A DNA stretch of 64,000 nucleotides, from contig CP136064.1 in NCBI GenBank assembly GCA_032622095.1, positions 258,211,863-258,275,862 of the forward strand, in the 5' to 3' direction. The stretch's first letter is position 1. Each line of letters opens with the position of its first letter. The notes under the pieces were generated by a model, which did not search any database, had not been told where the DNA came from, and saw nothing but the letters and a program-made list of their open reading frames with translations. Made by a program: the position numbers and the translations under genes. Of the stretch, positions 44,069 through 58,400 are shown piece after piece. The stretch is from Siphonodentalium dalli (lineage: Eukaryota > Mollusca > Scaphopoda > Gadilida > Siphonodentaliidae).

Positions 44069-46451
44069 CTAAAATACAACATTAAAGTAGCATTTATATG
44101 GCTGTGTTAGTTCATTGCAGTGACACAACCTGTTGTCTGCGTTAAACCATATTAATGCAGAGCTTCCGATTGTAACTGATATGTTAAATATTGGAATAGA
44201 TGCAAATGTTGCAAATCAATTTGTTAAAACAAATTTCATGATAATGCTAAACCTGTCAAATTCTAACACCAGATTTTGCTAAACCTGTCAAATTCTAACA
44301 CCAGACTTTGCATTTTGATGGGACCCCCATATCAGTCCTGCGTGTAGCATTTGCAGGGCTTTCTTAGGCATTTAATTTTTTATTACTTGGTTTACGAATT
44401 TCCCTACCTGAAAAAAAGCTGTTTGTCAATAAAAATAAAATTTTAGTTTTCGTTTTTTTTATTTCCGCCAATGGGAATATTAATCCAGAAATATAAACGA
44501 GAGGCCGATCACGATCGGCAGATGTTTAACCCATACCTTGGCGATAACGATTAGCTATTTTCATAAATCCTTACACCAACCTTTTCAACAATTCACATCT
44601 TACTATTAAAGCTACTCGATCCGATTAAGCACCCCTCAGTTACGTTTTATTTGACTTCGGGGGTAAAAAATATTTTATTCAAATCGAGGAACCCATTCCT
44701 CAAAGCTCAGAATAAGCAGATATCAATTTTTAAAATCTATTATCTTTAACCACCTGGAATATTTAGTGGCCGTATGAAAGTTGATGAAGATGGATAACTC
44801 TAAAATCAAGTGTTTTTTTTGTGTCAGATATATGACAAAGTAGCAAAATTTCATTGTACAAAATGTTGATAAATAACAGATTTTGGGCAATTTTATACTA
44901 GTGGACTGTGGTTAGCATTATTTTTGGGCAATTAATTGACTCTGATAACAGAAGCGGAATTTCAAAAAAACTGTTGTTGTTGGAATCTGATGATATGGGG
45001 ACCATCAAATCGGATTGAGTACCTTTAAGTTCACAAGTGGCATAAGACTTATTGGGCACCTTCCATATGAACATGGATATGGCATTTGATTCCAACCTAT
45101 TAAGTCAGTTTAAAATAGATATATAGTCTTATAGAGCTCAGTCCATAGTCAGGCAGAAGAACCATACATAACAGTTAAAGATAAACTATTTTAAAAATTT
45201 TGTAAAATATGATTGATAATGATTGGATATAACATACTTTAATGCATAATTATGAGATAACTAGAGGTCACCAGGGATATGAGATTGAAGATATTAGATT
45301 TATTACATTGGATAGCATACTGTATGTCTATGGAATGGGTGGGTTAATTTTGATAATATTTTAAAGCAATTAAACCAAATGACCCTCTCTGTACAGGTTA
45401 ACCGTTAGGGGTGGTGTGTTATCATAAACTATGACTTGAAATATAATATAATCAATGACAAATATTTGAGTTATTAAATGAGATAGCAAGGGGTTGATCG
45501 TAATCACACTAATGAACTGATAAAAATAGTCTATAAATGCATGTATATGGATTTAGAAGCCCACACAATAAGTCAGTCTCAAGAATACAAGCAACATAAT
45601 TATTATCCTGCACCCCAAACGCAATAGAGGGAATTTCAAAATAAGACATTTCCTCTAATGTTTTTAGAAATCCTTACTGAACCTGGCTCAAAGTGAAAGA
45701 TATAATTTAATATCTGCCTATCAGATATCATGTGTCTATGGAATGGGTTAATATTAATCCCAAAAAAGAGCTATGTTGGAGTTGATAAATCCTGAGAAGT
45801 CACTGTCCACACACTATGGAAATTCAATAAACAACAGATAGCTATTAAAGTGCAGCAGTGAGTATCAGATTTCATTACCACGTATCAATAATAGAGATTA
45901 TCTCTAGTCTCTCTTTACTGATACCTCAGTTGGAAGCTGCCACAGTTATTTCTTGTAAGCAAATCTCAAATCTGTTCAATTCTTAGTTAAAAGGGGCCAT
46001 AATTCTGGTATAAAAAACAGGATCTGACCCATATTCAAACTAGATCTGTATTTTGAGTTGATAAACTCGCATACCAAATTTGGTTCTTATCAGTTGAAAA
46101 ATGGTTGATTCATCAAAATATGCAGAAATTCTATATCAAAGGGCCATAACTCCTTTAAAAAATATCGGATCAAACCCATATTCGAACTCGATCTGTATTT
46201 TGGTCCGAGAAACTTACATACCAAATTTGATTCTGAACAGATATTTTTTTTTTTGAGTTATGGTAGCTATGAATGAATTCTAAGTCGAAAAAGGGCCATA
46301 ACTCCGTAATAAAAACTCGGATCGGACCCATATTCGAACTTGATCTGTCTTTTATGCTGAGAAATTCAACTACAAAATTTGGTTCCGATCAGATATAAAA
46401 TGTTCGAGTTATCGCACCATGCGTAAAGTGTCTACAGACAGACAGCCAGCC

Positions 46452-46483
<32 letters not shown>

Positions 46484-49400
46484 GGACGGACAGACTAACG
46501 ACGAGTGGTCAATCCGGACAACGACACTATGTTTACCATACTATGGTATGGGTAAACATAAAAAATGAGAAAAAAGTAGAAGTTTACATAAAATATATAA
46601 CAACATCGATTGAACAGCGAAGCATCCCGGTGATGTTTATGGTACTGAATGTTAATGCCAACATGGCAGGTGCTGATATTGGCGATATTTTTTCATCTAT
46701 CCGTATCATGCTTTAAAGAAACATCCAAATAAAAATATATATTTGCCCATGCTTGTTTTAGATGAGATTATTACACAGCAAATATTTTTTTCTCCAGACC
46801 CTATTTATTGATAATTTAAATTAAAAAAAAATAATACAGATTGTTTTCCTCCCACCTTCCCTACCTTTGAGCCATAATAATCCGTAAACCAAGTAATAAC
46901 AAATTAAATGCCTTACAAGCCCTATGAAGCCTAGTGGTAAACTTAAAACAATTGATATATTCACAACTGGACAAACTTCTCTGTTCAAATAGTACTTAGA
47001 AATGTGTAATTTGCTGAATTTGTGATTATTACATTTTATTATTTCAATCAACTTTTTTATTTAGTATGCCTGCAACACTGATACAATGTTCAGAAGTATA
47101 TGTCTTTGATAGTACCACAATTTATCTTCATTTCTATAATATGGAAGTTTTAAGTACTTCCCAGATCACATGTTCCTTGAATCAGACTGACTATTGGCAA
47201 TTTTCCCCAACAGTAAGATACATGTAATTCAGCAATTTTATATTCCATATTAAATTCAGCTCCATGAAGGCCCCCGATATAGGAAACACCTGGGCATGGG
47301 CCTTATTTCAGGCCCCGCTGCAAATGGTGTTCTATAATTTGCAGAATGAGGTCCTCAGAGAGTTGGTGATGTTCACCCATTATAGTCACCTCGATTATGA
47401 ATGTTATCTGTAACCAATTAGGGGATATAGAAACTGAACAGACGGGGAAAAGTAACTAAAAAGAATGTTAATTTGAGACTAGAGATACCTCCCAGAAGAT
47501 GAAGCCTAAGCAGAATGATGCATCGCTAAATTCACCCTCTGGGGACCTCATTCTACAAATGACAGTAAGACTCTATGCCGGCTTGGGCCGTGTGCCGTGT
47601 ATAAGATGCAATGCCTGCAACAACTGCCTTTACTGGATCATTACTCTCATAAATTGAGTCAAATTCCCTTCACAGACTAACCTGCCATCTTCAATCAATT
47701 GAAAATAAGTAACGATATAATGAATGTGCTTAATTGCCATATTAGACATGTGTTTGGGCTTGACTTGAGTTGAAAATAGTACCTCTCTGTTAGGTGTATT
47801 AATGGATACAGCATAACGGAGATATCGCAGCCGCCTGAACAACTTAGTGGTATTGCCTGTTAGTGCTGGGCGGTATTTTGGTATACGGATTAAAATCGGT
47901 CAATTTTGTTTTTAACAGGTACACCAAACTCGTAGTTTAGTCGCAGTTTGCGTGAATTTTTTAAAGGTAAAACCACATATTACCGCTCAACAATGACTAG
48001 TCAAGGCGAATTTGATTGTTTTGCTCTGCGTAAACTAAATTTTTATAATATTTATTACAATTTGAGCAATAACGTTCCCCACATTTAAATGCTGTGCGGT
48101 TCTGTCTATGTATACATATTAGGTGTCTTGTATACAACATCGATTCGCCAGTCACATTCAGATTATGAGTGACTGAGATCGGCAATTCATGTACTAATAG
48201 TTAACTGCTTTCCTTCATGTTTAATAATCCCAGATTATCAAGACCAAGCCTTGAAATAGTGTGTCTGTCATTTGCAGAATGAGGTCCCCAGAGGGTGAAT
48301 TTAGTGATGCTACCCCGCATAGTGGGCTAGCATCACCAAATTCACCCTCTGGGGACCTCATTCTGCAAATGACAGACACCCTATTTCAAGGCTTGATTAA
48401 GACTCTATTCATGCATGAATGATAATTCCCATGATAATCCTTGGACCAAGTGAGAATTCAAGTGACTTGAAGTGAGAATTCCTAATAACATAGTAATTTC
48501 AAAGCTCATCCTAAGCACCATTTGCAATTTGTGTCTGGTATATATACCATTTTTCGATTCCAATTTTGTACCTGGAACAAATTTTTGCCATCTGAAGAGA
48601 TTTGTTCGGGATATATTTAAGAGATTAGCTTCACCTAAAGAGGTGGAGCAAATCTGTTTTTACTAAGTACAACTAGAGGCACCATACAAAAAATATACAT
48701 CATTTGGTAGCAATGACAATATAGGTTGATAAATATACAAAATATCATTATACAGACTCTATATATGGGTGAAAAATCAACTACAATACATCCAACCAAA
48801 CTCGTAATCACAAAATTACATACATTGCTAAATATTTTTAAGTCAAAAAGGGGGATAACTTTACTGAAAAAGGTTGGACGGATCTCATAATTGCAGGAGC
48901 ACAGGTTTCGATATTAAATGGTCAATAATTTTGCTGTTTCAAAAACATTACCGTTATCCATAAATGAAGTAATAAAATTAGGACTAATTTACAGGGTTGC
49001 AAAAAAATTGAAAACTTGAAATAGGGCAATAACACCACTAAAAAATTTGGATGGACCTCATAATCGGAAAAACTGATGTCCACGGACGGATGGAAGGACA
49101 TGGTGATTCCAAATATACCCCCCCCACCATAAATTTGTTAGAGGCAGGGAGGGGGGCATTATGAAAAGCGATTTCACATGCAAATAAAGCAAACACAAAC
49201 ATATATGGTAGAACCTGGTAATTTTAGATAATGATTTGATACTCACGGCATAACGGAATAATGAGGATACTTCACTTCAGATCACCAACATATGTGGTAG
49301 AGCTGGGTAATTTTAGATAATGATTTGATACTCACGGCATAACGGAATAATGAGGATACTTCACTTCAGATCACCAACATATGTGGTAGAGCCGGGTAAT

Positions 49401-52400
49401 ATAAGATAATGATTTGATACTCACGGCATAACGGAATAATGAGGATACTTCACTTCAGATCACCAACATATGTGGTAGAGCCGGGTAATATAAGATAATG
49501 ATTTGATACTCACGGCATAACGGAATAATGAGGATACTTCACTTCAGATCACCAACATATGTGGTAGAGCCGGGTAATATAAGATAATGATTTGATACTC
49601 ACGGCATAACGGAATAATGAGGATACTTCACTTCAGATCACCAACATATGTGGTAGAGCCGGGTAATATAAGATAATGATTTGATACTCACGGCATAACG
49701 GAATAATGAGGATACTTCACTTCAGATCACCAACATATGTGGTAGAGCCGGGTAATATAAGATAATGATTTGATACTCACGGCATAACGGAATAATGAGG
49801 ATCACCAACATATGTGGTAGAGCCGGGTAATTTTAGATAATGATTTGATACTCACGGCATAACGGAATACTGAGGATACTTCAGATCGCCAACATTGATG
49901 ACGTCGAGAATATGATGAAAAATTCTTTTGAACTCCTGAACTTTCTTGTTTATGAAGTTGAATTTGTAAATTAGTAGACTATTGTCCATCAGGAGTACAA
50001 TTTTCTCATGCTCACAATCCCAGTGGTCAATTCTAAAAAGAATGAATAACACAATTTAAGACATATTATGGACTTGTTCGGATGCGTGAAACTGACAAGT
50101 TAGTACTCAGATGCTATGCCAACTGGGAGAATTTAGTAATCTACTAACATCGCCGAAAATCTCAAGCAAATCGACCGCACCACTCCATACAAAACATCAT
50201 CTGAACTACAATGTAGGCTCAATTGTAAATAGTTACTTCTTGATTCGAGATGCAACTATCTGCATTAAACTAACAAAAAGATTTCGCCATCGAGAGTCAC
50301 TATATTTAAATAATATATATAAGAATGACGGTGTCTGTTGTCAATTTGGATAAAACACTTGTAAAAATAAATGCTTTGAAAAAGATTATTCTCCATTCTA
50401 CTTTCACGTCACTTTAATGTATTTTCAAAATAATAAAATATTTTAACATTTAATAGCTCCTCCAGGCAAGACATAATGAAATCCAAGGCCACTGTGAATA
50501 AAAACAAAGGTGCAAGTTTAAATAATAATAATAAGGTCACAAATAATAAGGTCACAACTTGGTGTGAGATTTGAACTGCGAACAACCCAACAGCACATGT
50601 TGTTAATCCGACCAAACCACGGTTGGGAGAGACTCAATAATCCACTGATGTGTTGACAGCGAAGACAAGTCCGACACTCTGATCACGGAGCACCCCCAAG
50701 TTTGGGCCATTTGAAAAAGCATTGGGCCATTTATTTATTGAGCAATGTAAATAAGAGCAAGCCTTGAAATAGGGTGTCTGTCATTTGCAGAATGAGGTCC
50801 CAAGAGGGTGAATTTAGTGATGCTACCCCGCATGAGGTGTAAGCAGAATGAGGTCCCCAGAGGGTGAATGTGGTGATGCTAGCCCGCTATGCGGGGTAGC
50901 ATCACTAAATTCACCCTCTGGGGACCTCATTCTGCAAATGACAGACAACGTATTTCAAGGCTTGAATAAGCTTGATTAAAATGATTTTCATAAAAAGGTC
51001 CATTTCTATTGATAACACTATGACTGAATATCTGATCTGCTTGATGATGTGGGGAAATAATAGAATTACTTTGAAATACACTCCATTTTGTTTTGAAATT
51101 CTACAGCATAGAACAAATTTTAATCAAGAACGGGACATTTAAAGGCACGGATGGCCTTTGTGGTGGATATGCTGTTAAAATAGTCACACCTGTTAAAACT
51201 GAGATAAACAGAAAGATTATTAAAATATAGACGTATTTTGTTCTTATACCAATTATAAATATCACGTAAATACCGGCAGTATGTTATCAATTTTCAAGTT
51301 AGTAAGCTGTGTTACAAATATGTAAACAAAAGCTAGGTTGTGTAACATTTTTGGCTTTCATTTACATAACAAAGTGTACAAACTTGACAACTAACATACT
51401 ATTTACGTGATATTTATGATTGGTATAAGAACAGTCTGTCTATATTTTAATATTCTTCCTGTTTCTGGCAGTTTTAACGGATGTAACAGCAAAACCCACT
51501 CAGAAGGCCATCCGTCCTGTTAACTATTGAGAACAGGATGTAGCACAGAACTACATTCAAGTGATTACAGTGAGAATAGCTGACATATTGTGACTGAGTT
51601 ATTGTCACATGCCTCAAATCCAATCACTACATGTAACAATAGGGATTTGATTGTCACCTGCCAGACAACAGTTTATATCTGTCATTACAGCCTTTTAAAT
51701 TCTCTTAATTTCGGCACACTGCGGTAGACCTGTGAGAAAAAACTTTTAATTTTACTTCAAGAGACTTAATTTATTCTCTTCTGCGGGCAGGGACCAGCCT
51801 AGAGGGCGACTTGGGAGGCAGGGACCAGCCTAGCGGGTGACTTGGGAGGCAGTGACCCGCCTAGACGGCAACATGGGAGGCAGGGACCAGCCTAGAGGGT
51901 GACTTGGGAGGCAGGGATCAGTATAGAGGGCAACATGGGAGGCAGGGACCAGCCTAGAGGGTCACTTGGGAGGCAGGGACCAGCCTAGAGGGCGACTGGG
52001 GAGGCAGGGACCAGCCTAAAGGGCAACATGGGAGGCAGGGACCAGCCTAGAGGGTGACTTGAGAGGCAGGGACCAGCCTAGAGGGTGACTTGGGAGTCAG
52101 GGACCAGCATAGAAGGCGACTTGGGAGGCAGGGACCAGCCTATAGGGCGACTTGGGAGGCAGGGACCAGCCTAGAGGGTGACTTGGTGAGACAGGGACCA
52201 GCCTAGAGGGCGACTTGATAGGCAGGGACCAGCCTAGAGGGTGACTTGGGAGGCAGGGACCAGCCTAGACGGTGACTTGGGAGGCAGGGACCAGCCTAGA
52301 GGGCGACTTGGGTGGCAGGGACCAGCCTAGAGGGCGACTTGGGAGGCAGGGACCAGCCTAGAGGGTGACTTGGAAGATACGGACCTGCCTAGAGGGTGAC

Positions 52401-55400
52401 TTGTGAGACATCTTCACCCTAAAATGTGCCCCTATTTTTGTCTCAGGGAGAAAGGACTTCTCTCTCATATACCATTATACATACATGTATGCCCCAAAAG
52501 CATGTTTAGCCCTTTCATGAAGGGTGCTGCGCTGATGCAGCATTAAAGATCCTGTGCCAGTGCATTCTCTTATATATGTGAGTCTCCCATGGGGAGCCTC
52601 GCATATATAAGAGAATGCACTGGCTTACAAGGTCAATGTAAATATTGTTAGGCCAATGTAGTCTCTTATATATGCGAGACACCCTATGGTACTCAAATAT
52701 ATAAGAGAATGCATTGGCACAGGATTTTCATGGAAGGGTTAAAGTATATTTATTGATTATAATGGTGTTCTTACTCACAATAATGGTTTTATAAATAGGC
52801 TGTTGTGTTGCGTGATACTTATTGGATCACAGAAGGGTGATGTCGGGGTGTAAATTGAACTTTATCCATTGTTACTTCTCGCTTATAACTGTTCACTTGT
52901 CCCTAATAACCAAAAAGGCAGAAGTGACTTCTCTCAAGTTGATACCACTAGGCTGGTCCCTGGGGGATTAATTCCTGAATTTGTTCTGGAGTTTGTGTAT
53001 TTATACATACTCAGAAAGTAGCCAAGCTCCAATAAGAGAACCATCTATCTCTTCCTTTGATTCTTTCTTACATTCCGCAACAGCAGCTTCAAAGTTGTTA
53101 CCCTGCAACAAATATAAATACATGTATAGATGTTTAATACATGAAGTTGATGTGAATATTTTCACTTTCCTTCCTTTCAAATTTAAGGCAATGAGCACCA
53201 TGTGAAAGACCCAAAGACACTCTATAATTGTCTTTGTTTAGACCAAAAAAATAATACCTGCGTTTAGGATTACATGGTCTAAAATAATTAAGATAGGTAG
53301 GCAGGGAATTTGTTTTTTATTTTTTTTATTTTTTTATTCTAAATTCCATTGGGTCATTGACAATTTAATCTAGAAAGCTTCACAATTAAGATAAAATTGA
53401 ATGGTTCAAAAGTAAATATTGTTATCTTGAATTAGTCAGAGCACTAGACTAATAAAACTTCTAAACGTTTTTGTAGGAGAGGTTTGAAAGTGGGTAAGAT
53501 GCCTTTCGATGCCCTTCCCACTGAACAAAAAAAAAATTATCTGTGTCTACAGTCCAATAAAAAGTTTTGGGTAGGCACCTTTTTCTAGGGTAGGTAGGGA
53601 AACCCTAAACACAGATTTTTTTTTTTTGGCCTTACATTGTAGAGTTAGTCTCCAATTGAATATCAACCAATCAAAGTTGCATCATAAATTATTCTGATAA
53701 GAGAGAGGTGACTACTGACAATTCTGCATATCATACTTATTTCTTTGTTAAAAATGCTATTTAACCCTCTGATGACTGGAGCTTCCTGAATTTTTACGAA
53801 AACCCTGTGCCAATGCATTCTTTTATTATGCAACTCGCAAACCAGCTTGTAAACCAGTGCATTCTCTTATGCATTCGAGGCTCCCTATGGGAGACTCGCA
53901 TATATAAGAGAATGCTCTGGCACAGGCTCCCAACATGAAAGGTTAAAAATACTGGCTTGTGTAACTGATTGTTGGTCAACCTAATTGGTGATTGTCAGGG
54001 TTCACTCTGTTGGTGGCCAAATTGGCCAATGACCACTATTTGTTTTTAAATGCAAAGAAAATTTGATTTGGCCAAACTTTTTGATAAGGCCAAAAAAAAT
54101 TTATACATTTGTTTCCGCTAACGGACTGAAAAAAAATTGGGCAGGTAGGTAGGCAAAACTTTTTTATCTTTTTATTTTTCAGGATGCAATTCACTGTGTC
54201 ATATTTAAGGAAATTTTAGACATTACAGGCCATATTATTGCTAATTTGCCTATCCCATAAAGATATAACAAAAACACAATCTCAGGGAGATATAACAAAG
54301 CTAAAATGGGACAATAACTTTCATTTTATTGTCAGATATATATATATACTAGAAGGTGACCCGACTTCGTCCGGGCTATTAAAAAACCAAATTTCAAGTC
54401 GATTGCTCCACCCGTTTCCTAGATCTGGTCTGCGCATGCGCGAAGCTGGTGTCGCACGTGCTCGGCGACCCGATAAAATTCGTATCCGGGGCAAGATACA
54501 TTCACATACCAAATTTAAAGTCAATATCTCAACCCGTTTCCGAGATCTCGTCTGCGCATGCGCGAAGCTGGCGTCGCACGTGCTCGGCGACCCGATAAAA
54601 TTCGTATCCGGGGCAAGATACATTCACATACCAAATTTCAAGTCGATAGCTACACCCGTTTCCGAGATATATAGCCCAATGTCATTTGCGGATACCTCGG
54701 CCGGTGATGAGTTAACGCGACACAGTCAAATGCATCGGCAGGGTGAGAGTTAACGTAATCTAACTTTATGACATCTGACGACGTCATAGAAATTACGCAT
54801 TGATTTTATCCTGATAAAAGCATCGTACCACTTGTACCTAATAATTGAGGCAGATAACTAAAACGGATACATACATATTATATATCGTTGGAAAGATGAA
54901 GCCACACAGATTCTAACCGTGCAAATTATATGACTGGCAATTTATTATTCGCGCTATATCGAATCGATTTGTGAGCACCGAACTGAAATATATTAGCGCA
55001 AAAACGGCGTAAAAATAGATTTGACCTCCGCACGTGAAAAGTTGACCTCGCACGGACAAATAAATATGCCTATGTTCGTCTCCGGCCGAAAATACCCTAA
55101 AATACAAAATTTCATCGAAATTGGCTTAGTCGTTTTGGAGTCCATCGATTTCAAACACACACACAAACAAACACATACACACACACACAGATCTTTCAAA
55201 ATATATAATAGATATAAAATTCAAAACCTATATAGTTTGAGTCCGGACATTCAATGTCAGACTGAATGAATCACCCATACTATCATAGGGTACAGGTCGT
55301 TTCGTTGCGGCGCATATTCCCGGGGCCGCAGGCGCATACGACACTATGGGTGGTGGGATGGGGTGGTGGGCGGACGCTTAATATTTATATTATTATTATT

Positions 55401-58400
55401 GTGGGCTGTTGCAGACGCTCTACGGCACATAAGATACTCTGGGTGGTGGGATGGGGCGGTGGGCGGGCGCTTATATATATTATTATTGTGGGCGGTTGCG
55501 GCGCATATTCCCGGGGCCGTAAACGCATATTAAAGACACTATGGGTGGTGGGCGGGCGCTTATATATATTATTTTTGTGGGACGTTGCAGACGTTCTACG
55601 GGCGCCTGTGGCGCATAAGATACTATGGGTGGTGGAATGGGGTGGTGGGTCGGCACTTTATATATTATCACCATGACGGCATTTGTGGCACGTCAGGCCA
55701 AGAAGAATGTGTTCCTCCTCGGCCATTTTGAATGATTTTGAACACAAGTTGTCTCTCACCAATTAGATTTCCGGTTTCCGGTTTGGTCTTAGTTACCGGG
55801 GTACGTTTAAACGCGGTATTACTAAATAACGAACACCGCTATGTTTGCTGTTTTAGAGATTTAGATTTTTTTTTTTTTAATTTCAAAATAAAAAGTTTAG
55901 AGTCGGCGGTTTAAAATAGGGTCGGTCGGGTTAGCGGAAACAAACGTATAATTTTGTTAGGCCTAAAAAAGTTTCAAGTCTATAGTCAGCAATCACCTCT
56001 CTGATTATCATCAGAAATCCAAAACCAGGGGCAGATAATCAGCAGTCGCTCTCCTGTGTATAGATAACATGCTACCTACTAATCAAAACAGACAGGGACG
56101 TACCAACAGGGGGTGTGGGGGGGGGTGTCTCACCCCCCAAATGAGGACCATAATTTTCAATAGTTGGAAATTTCATGACTCAAATTCCAATAGTTGGAAA
56201 TTAAAAGTAACAAGTATATCGAATGATCCAAGTGTTTCAATCAGAGTTCGCGATTTTCCGACTCAGAATTTGTGCTGGTTATTTATTTTCCAACTCAGAA
56301 TTCCAATTCTAAATACTCGTCACCGATTTTCCAATTCCGGAATTGTACAAATTGTTTTTTCCGACTCCGAATTCCGTCATTTTGATTTGCCACTGAGCGG
56401 GGAGGTAAAGGGACAGTTACAACGCAAAAGAATATAAGCTAAAACATTTCAATAGAATCGAATAAATCATGACTAAGACAATGAGTAAGATGCAAAAAAT
56501 GTCAAATTACGCTGTAGCCTGTACGCTTGATTATCATCGATCGGTAAGTAATGATTATATGTTGATAACTTGCTAAGTCATTTGGAAGAATATAATTAAT
56601 TTTACAGGTTTGAACAAATTGCGGAATGTTTTTTGTACTACATGTACCGCCAATAACTTGTACGAATCTACGTCAAATTTACCAAATAAGCCAAATTTCC
56701 TGCATTTCAATAAAGGAAATGTTTCAATTCTGCATTATTGACTGCTATGTATGAGCTAATGTTTTTGAAAATAATGAATGATAAAAAAGTTATTTTTTCC
56801 TGTTTTTACAATTTAACCCAAAAGTTTACTACTGCTGCTACTACCAGTGCTGGGCCATTGTGGGGATTCATGCAGTGGCAAACTGGCATTTATGGTACTG
56901 GTGTTGTATCAGTTGTAATTGTAGTTTGTACAGAAATGCCTGTTGTTGTTAATACAGTCATTTGAGTAAATAAATTCCAGTAATGCTCATTACCTGAACA
57001 CATACATGTATATGAAATTGAAAGCAAAGCATTTCCTTCAAGTTCAGACTGGTATGCTTTACCAACCATAGATTCATGGTCACTAGTCTATTAGTAATGT
57101 CAAACCTCCATATCTTTCTGAGGACAGCTTTAACAATATAACAATCATTCACCATGCATACATGTACGTGTTACCAATGTGTGAGTTATAACTTGCGACT
57201 CCTTGGAATTTGAATACATGTAACTCATTTCGTTCCTAAACCATATTCTGATTAATATCATGTATAATGTACTGCATGCACAGTGTACAGGAACTCAATA
57301 CATAAAACATGGATCAATGCTTCTTGTTACTATTGTCTTTATTTACAAGAAACCCAAATTATTAAGCCATTAAAGCCAATATTGGAATTTTGCATTTACT
57401 CAAAACCAAAATCTGATCCAGTTGGAACCCCCCTAGGATCGTCCCTGAAAACAGAGGATTAGCTACTGGAAAGGTGTCATTCATTAATCAAGTGACCATA
57501 CTTCAGTGGTTTCAAAATAAGACAATGTAGGCGAATCAGTGATCGTTTATGTTGATATGTACATTACAGACTATTACCTATTTCAGTGTTTTCAGTTCCC
57601 AACACTGCACATTTTCATTGTCACTTATGTCCAACTAAAAATTATCAGTTATTTTTGTGCGTGTTATATATTTTTTTTAAATTGACCACAAAATGTAGGA
57701 TATATATATCCCCCCATAACTAGTTCACAACTCCGCCCCAACTATTAACTTTATCGACCCTGTTAAAAAAAATTATTGTTAACAGTACCCACTTGATTTT
57801 AGAGTTATCCATCTTACACCCGCAGTTTGTCCGTTTTGAGCACGTGGTTCTGTCAACTTGTGGCCCACGTCTCCGAAAATTAATAGATTTCAAAAATTGA
57901 TATCTAATCACTCTGAGCTTTTATGGGTGGGTTCCTTGACTCGAATCAAATATTTTCTACCCCCAAAGCCAAAGAAATAGTAATTTAGGAGCGTCTAATC
58001 AGACTGAGTACCTTTAATAAATTATAATGACACAAGGTTGCCTTTCTAATTGACATTAACATGATCACTCAATCGTCCATTAATAACAAAATTTATACCA
58101 ATTGAATGTTAGTTGACTTCCTTATCATGTGCCATCATTACTAATTTTTCGCACGGATCGACCAATGTTATTTTGTCGCACTGATAATAGGCAATTCCAC
58201 TCAAAATTTCTAACTGATGTGCTTGCACTAAAACTGGTGTCATTTTAAAGGGCCATGAAAACAATACATAAAACTGTTTACAGAATTTAAAAATTCCTTA
58301 TAGTTTTGGAGTTATGGTCATTTAAAGGTGAAAAAAATAGGTGTTTTTTTGGTAATCGGCTCCCAGTGCTTAATGACTAATCTCCAAAGTATGGGATGGA

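Noticed and set aside
54238-54753. 171-codon open frame
   Set aside because: Built from the twice-repeated 121-bp unit of a transposable element.
55266-55676. 136-codon frame rich in WVVGWGGG
   Set aside because: Translation of the GGGTGGTGGGATGGGG array.
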